Source of the DNA: Cylindrospermum sp. NIES-4074
GTDB lineage: Bacteria; Cyanobacteriota; Cyanobacteriia; Cyanobacteriales; Nostocaceae
Direction: 5' to 3'
NCBI GenBank assembly: GCA_003994795.1
Contig: AP018271.1
Span: 1-64,000 of the forward strand
DNA: 64,000 nucleotides
Shown: piece by piece, positions 1-10,200 of the stretch
How the letters are laid out: every line of letters begins with the position of its first letter
Position numbering within the stretch: the first letter of the stretch is position 1
Translations under genes and position numbers: made by a program
Notes under the pieces: model-generated
Told to the model about the DNA's origin: nothing
What the model saw: only the letters and a program-made list of their open reading frames with translations
Databases searched by the model: none

Positions 1-118
1 TTCGTATTAACGAAAGTTATCGTTCAGGGAATTCATCCAATAAAAACTTATTTTTTACTCTGTCTGACTATTTTGTTAATTCTTCTCTTTCCTTTTCTTG
101 ACTTTTTCAGCAAGCCCT
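1..118 (+). mobile_element. Terminal fragment of an IS5/IS1182-like insertion sequence
   Basis: Bases 2-118 match, in reverse complement, one end of the complete IS at 12311-13984 base for base, as far as I can align by eye; base 1 differs. The fragment includes the last codons of the transposase and the terminal repeat that reads TTCAGCAAGCCCT outward. The rest of the element lies beyond the window edge. Two near-identical copies about 12 kb apart and in opposite orientation imply recent transposition. Confidence 0.85.
3..101 (+). CDS. IS5/IS1182-like transposase, C-terminal end (cut by window edge)
   Basis: The frame from base 3 encodes the same last 32 residues as the transposase at 12328-13863, from RINESYRSG to SSLSFS, and ends at TGA 99-101. 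Only the C-terminus is visible, so whether this copy is intact cannot be judged. Confidence 0.8.
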   Translation, partial: RINESYRSGNSSNKNLFFTLSDYFVNSSLSFS

Positions 119-262
119 ATTTAACTTAATTAAACCTTGGTTAACCGTCTTTACAATCCCTAAGCTATCTGAGGGATTTTTTCAACTTCAAATGATTATT
201 AATAATGTGACTCCCTCAATTTTTCACAACTTAAGTATCCCTTATTTCTATTTTTCCTCCGC

Positions 263-928
263 CTAGAGTGACAAAAGAGGGTTATGAATTAGATCGAGAA
301 ACTCTTCATCGGTTGCTGCTTGTCTAAATTTATCGAATCTTTGCCATGTCTCATTGTGAAGGTCGTCAGGTTTATTAACCTTGCTTAAAATTTGGCGAAT
401 ATACGCTAAACGTACTACTTTTTGAGTTTCTTCTTTGATAGTTCCTTATCGCAAGCTTTCCCAGGCTTCAATACCTGGCATTTTCTCTGGAAGTTGAGAC
501 TGCTGCTCTTTATCTACTTTTCCCTTCAGAGGTCGAGACTGCTGCTTTTTATCTACTTTTCCCTTTGGAGGTCGAGACTGCCGCTCTTTGCCTACCTTTG
601 TATTGGTAGTAAACCGGAAGATTAAGTTGTTGGCAGTTGAGTTAGTTTGACGATGCTCAATGAAACAAGCGATCGCTGTTACTGCTTCAGGGGTTCTCAG
701 GGTAATCTGGTTATCACGGTGCTTAACTTGCTCAAGAAGTCTGTCGCATTCCTCTGAATCAGCAATCAAGGCACGATTAACAATATCAATATCCTCTCCA
801 CACTCAAGTTCAAGAATTTGATTAGGTTCTAAATCTAACCATCTTTGAATGGTCAGATCAACTTGGTAGACATACCCTCGAATGGTACTCCATGCATCTC
901 TATTTCTTACCGGAGTAAAAGAAGACAT
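263..928 (-). pseudogene. Broken nuclease-like gene (PD-(D/E)xK-like N-terminus)
   Basis: The first 160 codons run from ATG at 928 to an in-frame TAA at 446-448. Coding sense then continues in the same frame (GTIKEETQKVVRLAYIRQIL and on to FLDLIHN) to a stop at 263-265, so a CAA-to-TAA change probably interrupts one gene. Residues about 40-75 contain GEDIDIV and LLEQVKHR, an acidic residue followed by a Q/E-x-K pattern as in PD-(D/E)xK nucleases. This resembles the N-terminal domain of cyanobacterial nuclease-NTPase conflict proteins, but the family assignment is an inference. Codons about 113-152 hold three copies of a roughly 13-residue lysine-rich unit (QSRPPKGKVDKK), probably a late microsatellite-like expansion. 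The missing C-terminus and nonsense codon argue that it is dead. Confidence 0.55.
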
Positions 929-992
929 AGGTTTGAGGCTGTACTGTTCTGTGCAATTTACGAGAGGAATTCCTCATAAACAGTAGCTATTT

Positions 993-1212
993 TACTCTTA
1001 AAATACCAATTGGGGAGGCTGATGCGGGTATTAGCGCACCTCACTGGAACCGCATTGAAAATGAAAAAGTGGGAGAGCTGCCTTTAGAAACACTACGCGG
1101 AATTGAAAAAGCTCTAGGGGCAAACTTTGGGGTTAACTTTGGCACGGGCTTATCTGAGAGTAATAACAGTGCTGGCGGAGACTTGAGCTATCGCCCTGGT
1201 GAAGAGGGGTAA
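993..1212 (+). pseudogene. Remnant of a small XRE-type helix-turn-helix gene
   Basis: An open frame ending at TAA 1210-1212 encodes APHWNRIENEKVGELP followed by LETLRGIEKALGANFGVNF. That reads like the recognition helix and C-terminal half of a short XRE regulator. No start codon or N-terminal helices precede it, so it is a fragment. A further short in-frame proline-rich stretch follows to about 1324. Nothing else is visible between 929 and 1325. Confidence 0.4.
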
Positions 1213-1325
1213 AAACGAGCCACTACCCCGTAGTTTTAATTCCGCAAAATATTCAAAGAGTAAAATCAGCAGTACCAACACTGCCTCCGCCGCCAAAACC
1301 ACTTGAAATCAGCCCAGTTGGTTAA

Positions 1326-3968
1326 TCACGTTACTCCGCGTAGCAATTTATTTTTCAAGGCTTGACATTTACTTGCCAAGGGTAGGTTTAATTCATTAGC
1401 AATAGCTAAAGCATGATCACAAGCTTGAAAAGCCGACGTAAAGCTCTCTAATTGATGATAAGTGATACTAAGACCATAATATGCATATGCTTTTAGATAT
1501 AAAAAGTCAGTTTCACGAAGTGTTTCCTCCAATTCTCTGTATTTTTCAAGGGCTTGCAGAAATCTACATTGTTGATAGTGCCAAGCAGCTATTCTTCCAA
1601 GTACTGTTACTATCACAAATGTCTCGTCTTCACCAACTAAATTAACTTCCGCTTTTTGATAGAATTCTTTACTGTAATTTTTTTCGTCTATCCGAGAATA
1701 ATAGATAGCCAGTTCTAAATATGCCCAAGTTGTACTACTTTTATCCGCCTGCTCTGCAATAGTCAACGCTTTACTCGCGAAAATTTTAGCCAAAGGACTT
1801 AGCGGTAATGGCATTAAATTAAAACATTGGGCAATGCTGTAAAGTATTCTGAACTTCTTTATATTGTTACTAGCCGTGTCACCGGGTTCGTATTTACTTA
1901 ATACTTTCTCTATTCGTGTACTAAGATCCTGCATGGGTACAAAAAGTAGACCTGCGAATTCATAAATTTCTTCGGCAACTTTCATACCAACTGCTTGAAA
2001 AGCAGCCACTACAAAACATCGCAGTGCCCGACCAGGCTTCTCTAAATCTAAGTAGGCTCTTCCAAGTTCGTACAATGCTAAGGCTTTTGTTTGAGGCTGT
2101 TTAGAAGAATTAGCAGTTTTAGTGGCTGCTTCACACGACCTTAGAGATTCTTGGAATTTGCCAATCAATCTATTAGCCCTACCAGCTATGGAATGTGCCG
2201 CAGTTTTGGCAAATATTACCTCTTCAGTTGAGCTATTTAAATTGTCGGCAGTGTCTAAAATTTCTTGGCTAATTTCCAAAGCTTTAAAGTTTTTACCAAG
2301 ATCGGAATAACACACCCCAACAGGAATAAGATTGAGCAACCTCTCTTCACTTGCCAAATTATTTAAAATAGACTTCCCAAGTTCAAGAATACGAGAGGTA
2401 TAATTCCAAATATTTACTGAACATCTTAAATTTTCATAATTTGTTTTTTCTGCTCCAAGAATTTTATATAATAAAGTTTCGCTACAGCGCTCAAAAGCTT
2501 GAGCCTTGTGAAAATGATAAAAAGCTTCAAAGGCAGATTTGACTTGTGCTAAATCCTCACTATTATAAACTGAATTAAAATAAAAATCTGCTATTTCCTG
2601 ATGAATTTTTTTTTGCTCATGTTCTGATCTCAATCTAGTAGTGGCTTCGGCTTGAATCACTGGATGTAGCCAGTAGTTCCCTTTGTGAAAGTCTAAAAGA
2701 TCTCGATTTCTTAAAGAGATAACTGCTCTCATACGTCTATCTTCTGGCACGTCCCAGAGTAGACACAAAAGCCCACGTCGCTCTACTCTAGGTATATATT
2801 GATATCGGTAAAATCCCAAACGACAAAGCAATGAATATGCCTCATGATCTGTTTTTTGTAACCTTTCAAATTGGGTAGAAACTAAATTTTTTAATTCCCC
2901 TTGTAAAAGTTCTTTGCTATTTTCTTCCCAATAAGAGTTTAAGTTATTTTCAAATTCACAAACATTAGCACTAATAATTCTCATAGCTTTGGTATTGCCA
3001 CCATAAGCCTCATGTATTTCCATCAAAACAGGTTCATTGATTTCAACACTGCGGATACCAAAAAACTTTTTCCATGATGAGTAGCTTAAGCCTTCAAGCC
3101 GATATCCTTCATAATGTATTTCAGGTTCACAAATTTTTTCCCGACTGGTAACTAATGTTATCGATTGCACATATTTACTATTTAAAATTCTAAAAAGCTC
3201 TACAAAATCCCGGTGATTTTCAGTAAACTTTCCATCTTGATCTAAAGTACTTTCAATATTATCAACTAAAATGCAAAATTTTTTCCTCTGAAGATGATGT
3301 TTTAGTTGGTCTAGTTTTGCTCTGAGATTACGTCCGGGCTTTTGCTTGAAAATTTGCTGTAACCAATCATCTACTATATTTTCTACGGGATCGACTTGTT
3401 TTGACTCTTTAGCAACTCGAAATTCTAAAATAGGTGGAGTGAATCCATAAGTGCTGAATAGGTGTTCGGCTAAAGTTGTTTTACCTACACCTCCTTTCCC
3501 ATAAATTACAACCACTTTAGTTCCCTGTCTAATCAACTCATTAAGAGCCTCTAAATCTTTTTCTCGACCTATCCATTCATGATATCTGTCTGTGAACTCC
3601 TCAGCTAAATTATCCCGGGGTATCTCGTTTTGAAGCACCGTTATATCTTTGACTACAGTGAAGTCAGTAATGGTTTCCCAATCTTCCGCTTCTAAACGTT
3701 CTGACTTTTCTTCTTCTGTTATCTCTACAATTTCTGCCCAATCCAATGTCAGCGCCTCGCATATGCTTTTAAAAGAATCAAGCTGAATTGGCTGGCGTTG
3801 AAAAAATTTTGTAACTGTACTACGAGATATACCTTTAGATTCTCCAAAGAGCTTTTTTGATCCAAACCCTAATCTTTGTAAAGTCCTTGTGGCCTTCTCT
3901 ATGCCCTGCATAGAAGCTTTGTAAGTTATTCTCTGTTTTTTCTTATTGTCAGGGCTAGAGTTTGGCAT
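1326..3968 (-). CDS. STAND/NB-ARC-like ATPase with N-terminal HTH and C-terminal TPR repeats
   Basis: This 880-residue protein is a signal-transducing NTPase of the AP-ATPase/NB-ARC type. Residues about 15-85 look like an XRE-like DNA-binding domain (SRSTVTKFFQRQP). The P-loop is GKGGVGKTT at 157-165, Walker B is FCILVDN at 231-237, and VTSRE is a sensor-like motif. A winged-helix-like region precedes helical TPR-like repeats from about 480 to the end, which usually sense a ligand. A small membrane protein starts 133 bp away in the opposite direction. Family knowledge suggests nucleotide-driven oligomerisation on invader sensing and activation of the membrane effector; that role is an inference. 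The frame is intact and of full length for the type. Confidence 0.8.
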   Translation of the reverse strand: MPNSSPDNKKKQRITYKASMQGIEKATRTLQRLGFGSKKLFGESKGISRSTVTKFFQRQPIQLDSFKSICEALTLDWAEIVEITEEEKSERLEAEDWETITDFTVVKDITVLQNEIPRDNLAEEFTDRYHEWIGREKDLEALNELIRQGTKVVVIYGKGGVGKTTLAEHLFSTYGFTPPILEFRVAKESKQVDPVENIVDDWLQQIFKQKPGRNLRAKLDQLKHHLQRKKFCILVDNIESTLDQDGKFTENHRDFVELFRILNSKYVQSITLVTSREKICEPEIHYEGYRLEGLSYSSWKKFFGIRSVEINEPVLMEIHEAYGGNTKAMRIISANVCEFENNLNSYWEENSKELLQGELKNLVSTQFERLQKTDHEAYSLLCRLGFYRYQYIPRVERRGLLCLLWDVPEDRRMRAVISLRNRDLLDFHKGNYWLHPVIQAEATTRLRSEHEQKKIHQEIADFYFNSVYNSEDLAQVKSAFEAFYHFHKAQAFERCSETLLYKILGAEKTNYENLRCSVNIWNYTSRILELGKSILNNLASEERLLNLIPVGVCYSDLGKNFKALEISQEILDTADNLNSSTEEVIFAKTAAHSIAGRANRLIGKFQESLRSCEAATKTANSSKQPQTKALALYELGRAYLDLEKPGRALRCFVVAAFQAVGMKVAEEIYEFAGLLFVPMQDLSTRIEKVLSKYEPGDTASNNIKKFRILYSIAQCFNLMPLPLSPLAKIFASKALTIAEQADKSSTTWAYLELAIYYSRIDEKNYSKEFYQKAEVNLVGEDETFVIVTVLGRIAAWHYQQCRFLQALEKYRELEETLRETDFLYLKAYAYYGLSITYHQLESFTSAFQACDHALAIANELNLPLASKCQALKNKLLRGVT

Positions 3969-4101
3969 GGTTTAGCTAACTTTTTATCAACGAGTATTTA
4001 CACAATCACAACTAAGGCATAGGACAATCATTGCCTAGTCAGTCTTTCAAGGATTGCACTCGATATTAGAAGTAGGAAATTAAAACCCGAGAGCAAAATC
4101 C

Positions 4102-4386
4102 ATGAATAGTAAGCTAACTTCTAATTCTTTCTCCACAATCGAATTTTACATCGTTCAGGAACGTCTGCGCCAGGCACGTTACAGTTTCAACCTATCCTTG
4201 ATTGCAACTACAATATCTTTTTTTATTGGACTTGTAGGCGCTGGGCTAATTTTGTCAAATAAAATTCCAGAAGGAACTGTTGCTGCTGCTGGAGGTTTGG
4301 CTTCTAGTATGCGTTGCTTTCAACTCGCTAAAGACGCAAACGATAGACTTGACAAGCTTTTAAACGAAATAAAAGACGAAAATTAA
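4102..4386 (+). CDS. Two-TM protein, cyanobacterial TRADD-N-associated membrane domain
   Basis: This 94-residue protein has an amphipathic N-terminal helix (FYIVQERLRQARYSFN), a first hydrophobic segment at about 33-54 (LIATTISFFIGLVGAGLIL), a second weaker one at about 60-70, and a charged C-terminal helix ending DRLDKLLNEIKDEN. The pattern matches the two-TM domain found beside TRADD-N/STAND proteins in cyanobacteria, proposed as a membrane effector in conflict systems. It sits divergently beside the STAND ATPase, which supports a two-gene unit. A bidirectional terminator lies downstream at 4522-4566. Whether it perforates membranes is inference. Confidence 0.7.
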   Translation: MNSKLTSNSFSTIEFYIVQERLRQARYSFNLSLIATTISFFIGLVGAGLILSNKIPEGTVAAAGGLASSMRCFQLAKDANDRLDKLLNEIKDEN

Positions 4387-4421
4387 CTGTTATAGTAATT
4401 ACCCTAGTAGCTGCTATATGA

Positions 4422-4512
4422 CAGAACTTACGCAAAACAGAACGAAAGTAGCGGTAATTCATGAATTACCGCTACGCAATAATAAGCTTTTCAGCCACAC
4501 CTTGCGTAAGTC
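4422..4512. repeat. MITE with 8-bp target duplication and long central palindrome
   Basis: The direct repeat CTATATGA occurs at 4414-4421 and 4513-4520. Between them lies a 91-bp insert with inverted ends ACTTACGCAA (4426-4435) and TTGCGTAAGT (4502-4511). A perfect 28-bp palindrome fills 4448-4475. The insert has no coding capacity, so it is a miniature element, probably mobilised in trans by an IS sharing the ACTTACGCA ends. Confidence 0.75.
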
Positions 4513-4521
4513 CTATATGAG

Positions 4522-4566
4522 TAAAAAACCTCTAATTTTTGTACAGAAGAGATTAGAGGCTTTTTT
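4522..4566. terminator. Bidirectional intrinsic terminator
   Basis: CCTCTAAT (4529-4536) pairs with ATTAGAGG (4552-4559). A run of A precedes the stem and CTTTTTT follows it, so it can terminate either strand. It probably ends the small membrane-protein transcript. The remaining 4567-4818 shows nothing beyond scattered HIP1 sites. Confidence 0.7.
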
Positions 4567-4818
4567 AGTTTCTGCTAATTGAACAGCGCAATAGGCATTG
4601 CAGCGAAATGCTTGTGAAAACCTGCAAGATGCCTTCAAGAGACTTGATTAATTGTTGCAAGTGACAGTTTTTTCGACTCTAATGTAGCGAATTTTCAAAC
4701 CCACATAGGGTATAAGTTTTCAGCCTACATTTCTGGCTTTTATGTTGATCTCGGCACGATGCCTTCTTAGTACAAAGCTAGCGATCGCTCATGATTGTGC
4801 TAAGAATGTCAGCAGACA

Positions 4819-5109
4819 TCACAATGGTATCGAAAGTGATAACTGACCTGGAGAAATATTGCCTCGTCCCCACCGATGGTAACTGAGATGACATCCAGTA
4901 CACAAACAAACTAAGTTTTCCCGCCTATTGTCTGATGGGTCACAATTCCAATGGTGTACCTGGAGCGTATAGGACTTACGCTCTGATGTAGACAAATCAT
5001 GCTTCTCACCAGGACGCAAGCAAGCCTTACCGCATCTCTGGCAGCACCACCCAGAGGCTTCTTTAATCCCTGTGGCTATTTCTTTCCAGTTTTCTGGATA
5101 GCGGCTCAT
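4819..5109 (-). CDS. HNH endonuclease-type protein
   Basis: This 96-residue protein has two Cys pairs, CCQRCGKAC (about 22-30) and CTGCH (about 71-75). Between them lie the HNH signature LQVHHWNCDPSDNRRENL and a C-terminal YHRW. This is the compact zinc-bound beta-beta-alpha-metal fold of cyanobacterial HNH proteins. It follows the ParB-like remnant by 17 bp on the same strand. HNH proteins serve in homing, restriction or phage packaging, and the specific role here is unknown. Confidence 0.75.
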   Translation of the reverse strand: MSRYPENWKEIATGIKEASGWCCQRCGKACLRPGEKHDLSTSERKSYTLQVHHWNCDPSDNRRENLVCLCTGCHLSYHRWGRGNISPGQLSLSIPL

Positions 5110-5126
5110 TATGTATAAAATTAAAC

Positions 5127-5456
5127 TTAATTTAATAACTGGTCTAACTCAGTTAAGAGTTTTTCTAACCTTTCTACCTTATCTGAATTTTCCCATACCT
5201 GAGTAGTTTTTAGCCGCTTGCCAATATCTGAGTATTTAGCCCTTAAAGTTTCCTTTGATGTAGTCGGTGTTGTTTTGGGCTGCAATTTTTGAATCATCTG
5301 CTTAATCTCGCTCAGTGAAAGATTTTGGCTAATTGCTATATTTACCAAGTATTTGCGATCGCTCTCTTGCTTCACCTTAGCGATCTCTCTTGCTTTGGTG
5401 TATTCTAGTTTCCCTTGCCTTAATGCCTCTAGTACATCGTCAGGAAGGTTAAGCAA
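5127..5456 (-). pseudogene. C-terminal part of a ParB-like partition protein
   Basis: The 109-residue reading begins at TTG with NLPDDVLEALRQGKLEYT, KAREIAKV and LSLSEIKQMI. This is the HTH and linker region that follows the ParB/Srx nuclease-like domain in plasmid ParB proteins. The N-terminal domain is absent: an in-frame TAA lies 8 codons upstream of the TTG. The coding sense is conserved to the stop. It is most simply a 5'-truncated parB, though a short product could still be made. Confidence 0.55.
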
Positions 5457-5841
5457 GGGTAAACGGCTGGTACCTTATATCTTGCACCTGTAGGGATAAA
5501 CCCTGAAGATGCACATAAAGAGTACAAAAGTGAGACATCAGGACTGGAGGTAAGATTAAATGTTAGTAAGTTGCAAATAGAACCATGAAACCAGTGAAGT
5601 TAGTGACCATGTTATGCTTCAGAAACATTAGTAATCAGCAATCTCATCTTATGAGGAGACAGATCCTAAGTAAATTAGGCTACTGCCTCTACGCACAACT
5701 TTCACGTCGCACATCTCGGCTCAATCCCCGCTTGTACTAGTCCTTACAATTCTCTGAAAAATCACTTAAATTATCCCAAAACATTTTATTATTGTCAGTA
5801 AGGATATGCCGTAACTATCATAATAATGAGACTATGACACT
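5457..5841. other. Intergenic region
   Basis: Stop codons occur in all frames and no convincing gene remnant, hairpin or repeat was found. The last 20 bases contain two overlapping TATGACAC copies just before the ATPase start, giving alternative nearby ATGs. Confidence 0.4.
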
Positions 5842-7191
5842 ATGACACTAGATATACGCAATTTTTATAACGCAACTAACCCTGCTTTGACTATTAAAGC
5901 TGCGGATGTTCAAGATCAAAAATATTATATTGATTTTTCCGAAGTACGGGGTGGTGATATTATCAGCACACTGAAGGATCAAATTACATTTTTTCAGCCT
6001 GATAAACCTACCTGTAATCTATTTACTGGACATATTGGTTGTGGTAAATCTACGGAATTATTACGGTTACAGGTGGAATTAGAAGCAGAAGATTTTCATG
6101 TTGTGTATTTTGAGTCCAGCGATGATTTGCAAATCGAAGATGTAGATATTGTTGATGTGTTGCTGGCTATTGCTCGTCGGATCAGTCAAGGTCTAGATAA
6201 AATTATACTTCCAGAACCTCATCAGTTGAAGAAGTTACTTCAAGAAGTGTGGAATATTTTAAACTCCGATGTTACAGGTGTGAAAGTTAAAATTGCTGGT
6301 CAAGACTTTGGGTTTAATCATGGCGGACAAAATTTTTCTCTGTCTTTGGGTATTGGTGAAATCACTACCAAAACCAAAAATAATCCCAAATTACGGGAAA
6401 AACTCAATCAGTTTTTAGCACCGCAGAAAACCAGTTTACTACAGGCAATCAATCAAGAACTAATAGAACCAGCGATCGCTAAATTAAAACAACAAGGTAA
6501 AAAAGGTTTAGTAGTTATTGTTGATAACCTTGACCGCATTGAAAACAGACCAAAGCCAAATGGTACTCCACAGCAACAATATTTGTTTGTAGAACAAGGG
6601 GAATATTTAACAAAGCTCAACTGTCATTTAGTTTATACAATGCCCCTTGCTTTAAAATTTTCCAATGATTACGGAATGCTCATCCAGCGATTTAGCAGAA
6701 AACCGCAGGTTTTACCAATGGTTCCTGTACGCTGGCCTGATGGTAAAGTCCATGAACAGGGAATGATATTATTAAGGCAAATGGTATTAGCCAGAGCTTT
6801 TCCTGATTTACCAAAAGAAGAAAGATTGAGTAAAATTACAAAAATCTTTGACAGTCCTGCAACCTTAGACCTATTGTGTCAAGTGAGTGGTGGTCATGTG
6901 CGGGATTTGTTGCGGTTGTTGAACTCCTGGATCGAGAAAGATAGAAAAAAACTTCTCCTTCAGCGCAAATCTTTAGAGAAAATTCTTGTAGAGGAATGTA
7001 ATGAAATGTCTATGACTATTTCTCCACAAGAATGGGAATTATTACGTGAGGTTAAAAAAACAAAAAAAGTCAGTGATGATCAAGGATATCAACAACTTAT
7101 CCGCAGTCGTTTTGCTTTTGAATATCGAGACGGGGGTAAAATATGGTTTGATTTTAACCCCATTTTGGCAGAAGCAGAGGAGTTACAATAA
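5842..7191 (+). CDS. P-loop ATPase (STAND/AAA-like), partner of the downstream sensor kinase
   Basis: This 449-residue cytoplasmic protein has Walker A GHIGCGKST at 63-71 and Walker B VVIVDNLDRIE from 224. Later come GGHVRDLLRLLNSW, a helical lid-like region, and a C-terminal winged-helix-like segment (SRFAFEYRDGGKIWFDFNP). The architecture matches P-loop ATPases that cyanobacteria encode next to large STAND proteins. The 1266-residue STAND-kinase starts 101 bp downstream on the same strand, so they probably form one signalling unit. No signal peptide or membrane segment is visible. A specific substrate cannot be named. Confidence 0.65.
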   Translation: MTLDIRNFYNATNPALTIKAADVQDQKYYIDFSEVRGGDIISTLKDQITFFQPDKPTCNLFTGHIGCGKSTELLRLQVELEAEDFHVVYFESSDDLQIEDVDIVDVLLAIARRISQGLDKIILPEPHQLKKLLQEVWNILNSDVTGVKVKIAGQDFGFNHGGQNFSLSLGIGEITTKTKNNPKLREKLNQFLAPQKTSLLQAINQELIEPAIAKLKQQGKKGLVVIVDNLDRIENRPKPNGTPQQQYLFVEQGEYLTKLNCHLVYTMPLALKFSNDYGMLIQRFSRKPQVLPMVPVRWPDGKVHEQGMILLRQMVLARAFPDLPKEERLSKITKIFDSPATLDLLCQVSGGHVRDLLRLLNSWIEKDRKKLLLQRKSLEKILVEECNEMSMTISPQEWELLREVKKTKKVSDDQGYQQLIRSRFAFEYRDGGKIWFDFNPILAEAEELQ

Positions 7192-7292
7192 ATTACTCTA
7201 TACGCAAGTAAGCCTATGGTGTAAACACCAGCCATAAGTCCAATATTTAACCGATTTATAGAGAGGTCTTTAGCAATTAATTTCAAATCTGT

Positions 7293-10200
7293 ATGACTAA
7301 CTCAACACAATACGAAAATCAGGAAGAATTAGAACAATTAGCGTGGGCAATTGAAACTTCAGTTGGCAAATTTAAACTAATTTTAGCTCGATGTAATTAT
7401 GTAAATTTACAAAATCAACTTATTACAAAATTACAAGAAATATGTCCAGTTGGAATCAGTATTTTACATTTAGATAAATCAAGCAAGGCCTTATATACAG
7501 CTATTCAAGAAGAATTTGCTAATCAGCAAATACAAGCATTAATGATTGTTGGTTGGGAATCATTACCAAATCTCACACAAATTTTGAGTTCTGCTAATCA
7601 AGTAAGGGAGGAATTTCGGAGAAATTTTAATTTTCCTATTGTGCTATGGATTAATCAACAAATATATCAGAAAATGAAGCGAAATGCACCTGATTTAGAA
7701 AGTTGGTCGACCAGAATAAAATTTACTATGAATGCTGATGATCTGAGAAATTTATTACAATCAAAAGCTGAATTAGCGTTCAATAATTTAGATTTAAATT
7801 TGCCAACTGAAATAGAAATTAAAATAGCTTGGCAAGATTTACAAATTAATAGTCAAGATTTAGAACCAGAATTAAAAGCTAATTTAAATTTTTTATTAGG
7901 GATGATTGCTAACAAAAATCAAGATTTAGATAGTGCTATTAGCTATTACCAAGAAAGTCTATATTTTTGGCAGACAACTAACAACTTAAAAATTCAAGGT
8001 AAAATCCTTTATAATTTAATTATTTGTAATTATGAAAAATTTAGACCTAAACCCCCAAACTCCTTCCCTACTATAAAAACCGGAGAAATCAAAAATTATC
8101 TTTTGCTAACATTAGAAGCGTTAAAAATTACTCAATGTTTAGATTTGATTTTTGATTCCCTTGATAAATTTGCTGTCATTTTTCAAGATTTACAAGAATG
8201 GGAACAATTAAAAGATTTAGTTCAACAAGCCTTGATATTTCATCAACAAGAAAATAATCAATTGCTAATATCCCAAGATTATAGAATATTTGCTGAAGTT
8301 GCTTTAGCTCAACTAAATTATCAAGAATCCAAAAAATTAGCTGAACTGGGTTTAAAAACATTAGAGAATATTAATACAACAGACAGGAAAGAAAATTTAG
8401 ATTATCAGCTCCAAGAACAACATTTACTTTTAATATTAGCAATCAGTCAAGATAATCTAAACCTAAAAAGTAAAGCCATTGATAATCTTAAAATTGCCCA
8501 AAAAATTGGTATTATTAATAATCAACCAGAAATTTATATAAAAATTCTCACAAATTTAAAACGATTATTATTTGCAAATGCACAGTATATTGAGGCTTTT
8601 GATATTAAATTAGAAGCTCGTTCTATTGAACAGCAATTTGGGTTACGTGCATTTATTGGTGCGGGGAGATTACAATCTAAAAAAAAAGCAAAATTCCCAG
8701 GAGAAAATATTGCGCCAGAAATTGAAGCATCTGGTCGTATAATAGATGTAGAAGAATTGGTTAAACGCATTGTTGACCCCAACTTTAAATTAATAGTAAT
8801 TCATGGACAGTCTGGAGTTGGTAAAAGTTCTCTAGTTAATGCCGGTTTAATTCCTGGTTTGCAAAATAAAGTTATAAGTTATCAAGATAATTTACCTGTA
8901 AGTATCAGAGTTTATAAAAATTGGTTTGCAGAATTAAAACAAAAATTATTAGATGTATTACCATCTAGACTAAAAAGAGAATATTTAACATTAGATACCC
9001 AGGAAGAGTTTATTTTAAAACTGCAAGAACTGGAAAATAATAACCTGCGGACAGTGTTGATTTTCGATCAGTTTGAAGAATTATTTTTTTATTCTGATAA
9101 TAGGGAAAAACAGACATTTTTCCAGTTTTTAGGACAATGTTTAAATATTCTTTCCCTGAAAGTAATTTTGTCATTGCGGGTAGATTATTTACATCTGTTG
9201 TTAGACTGCAATAAATTAGAAAGCATGAAGATTATTAGCCAAGATATTCTCAGTAAAAATGTCCTTTATGAATTAGGGAATTTAACAACAGAAAATGCTC
9301 AATTAACTATTAAAAGTTTAACCGAAAATACTACTTTTAATTTAGAACCTGATTTAATTAACCGACTGTTGCAAGATTTATCTGGAAAAGATTTAGCTGG
9401 GGAATTAGGTTCAGTTCGTCCAATTGAATTACAAGTAGTGGGAGCGCAATTAGAAAATGAAAATATTAGAACTTTAGCAGAATATGAAAAATATGGCAAT
9501 AAACAAGAATTGGTGAAACGTTATTTAGATGAAGTAGTTAAGGACTGCGGTAAGGAAAATAAAGAAATTGCTAATTTATTATTGTACTTCCTTACCGATG
9601 AACAAGGAACTCGTCCGTTAAAAACTAAATCTGAATTAGAACGAAATTTACAATCATTAGCCGCAGTTGCACAAGAAAATGATAACAGATTAGATTTGGT
9701 TTTAGATATATTTGTGAAATCTGGTTTAGTAGTTTTATTACCAGAAAGTCCCGCAGATCGTTATCAATTGGTACATGATTATTTGGCTTTATTTATCCGC
9801 CAACAACAAGAACCGACGTTAAAAGGGTTAAAGGCTATCATAGCGGAAATGGAAAAAGAAATAGAACAATACAAATACATATTGATTAGCTATGAAAAAA
9901 GTGCTTCATTAGATATTAATATCACCAAGGAAAAACAACTGGAAGAACATTTTTTACGCGCTCAGAGATTAGAAAGTCTCGGCACATTAGCAAGTGGCAT
10001 TGCCCACGATATTAATAACATATTGACACCCATTTTAGCGGCAGCACAACTGCTAAAAGGTAGATTTGCTAAAGATGAAGAACGTTATTCTCAGCTATTA
10101 GCAATTATCGAAAATAATGCCAAACGGGGAGCAGCTTTAGTCAAGCAAGTTTTATCCTTCGCACGAGGAATAAAAGGAGAACGTGTTATTGTCAAAGTTA

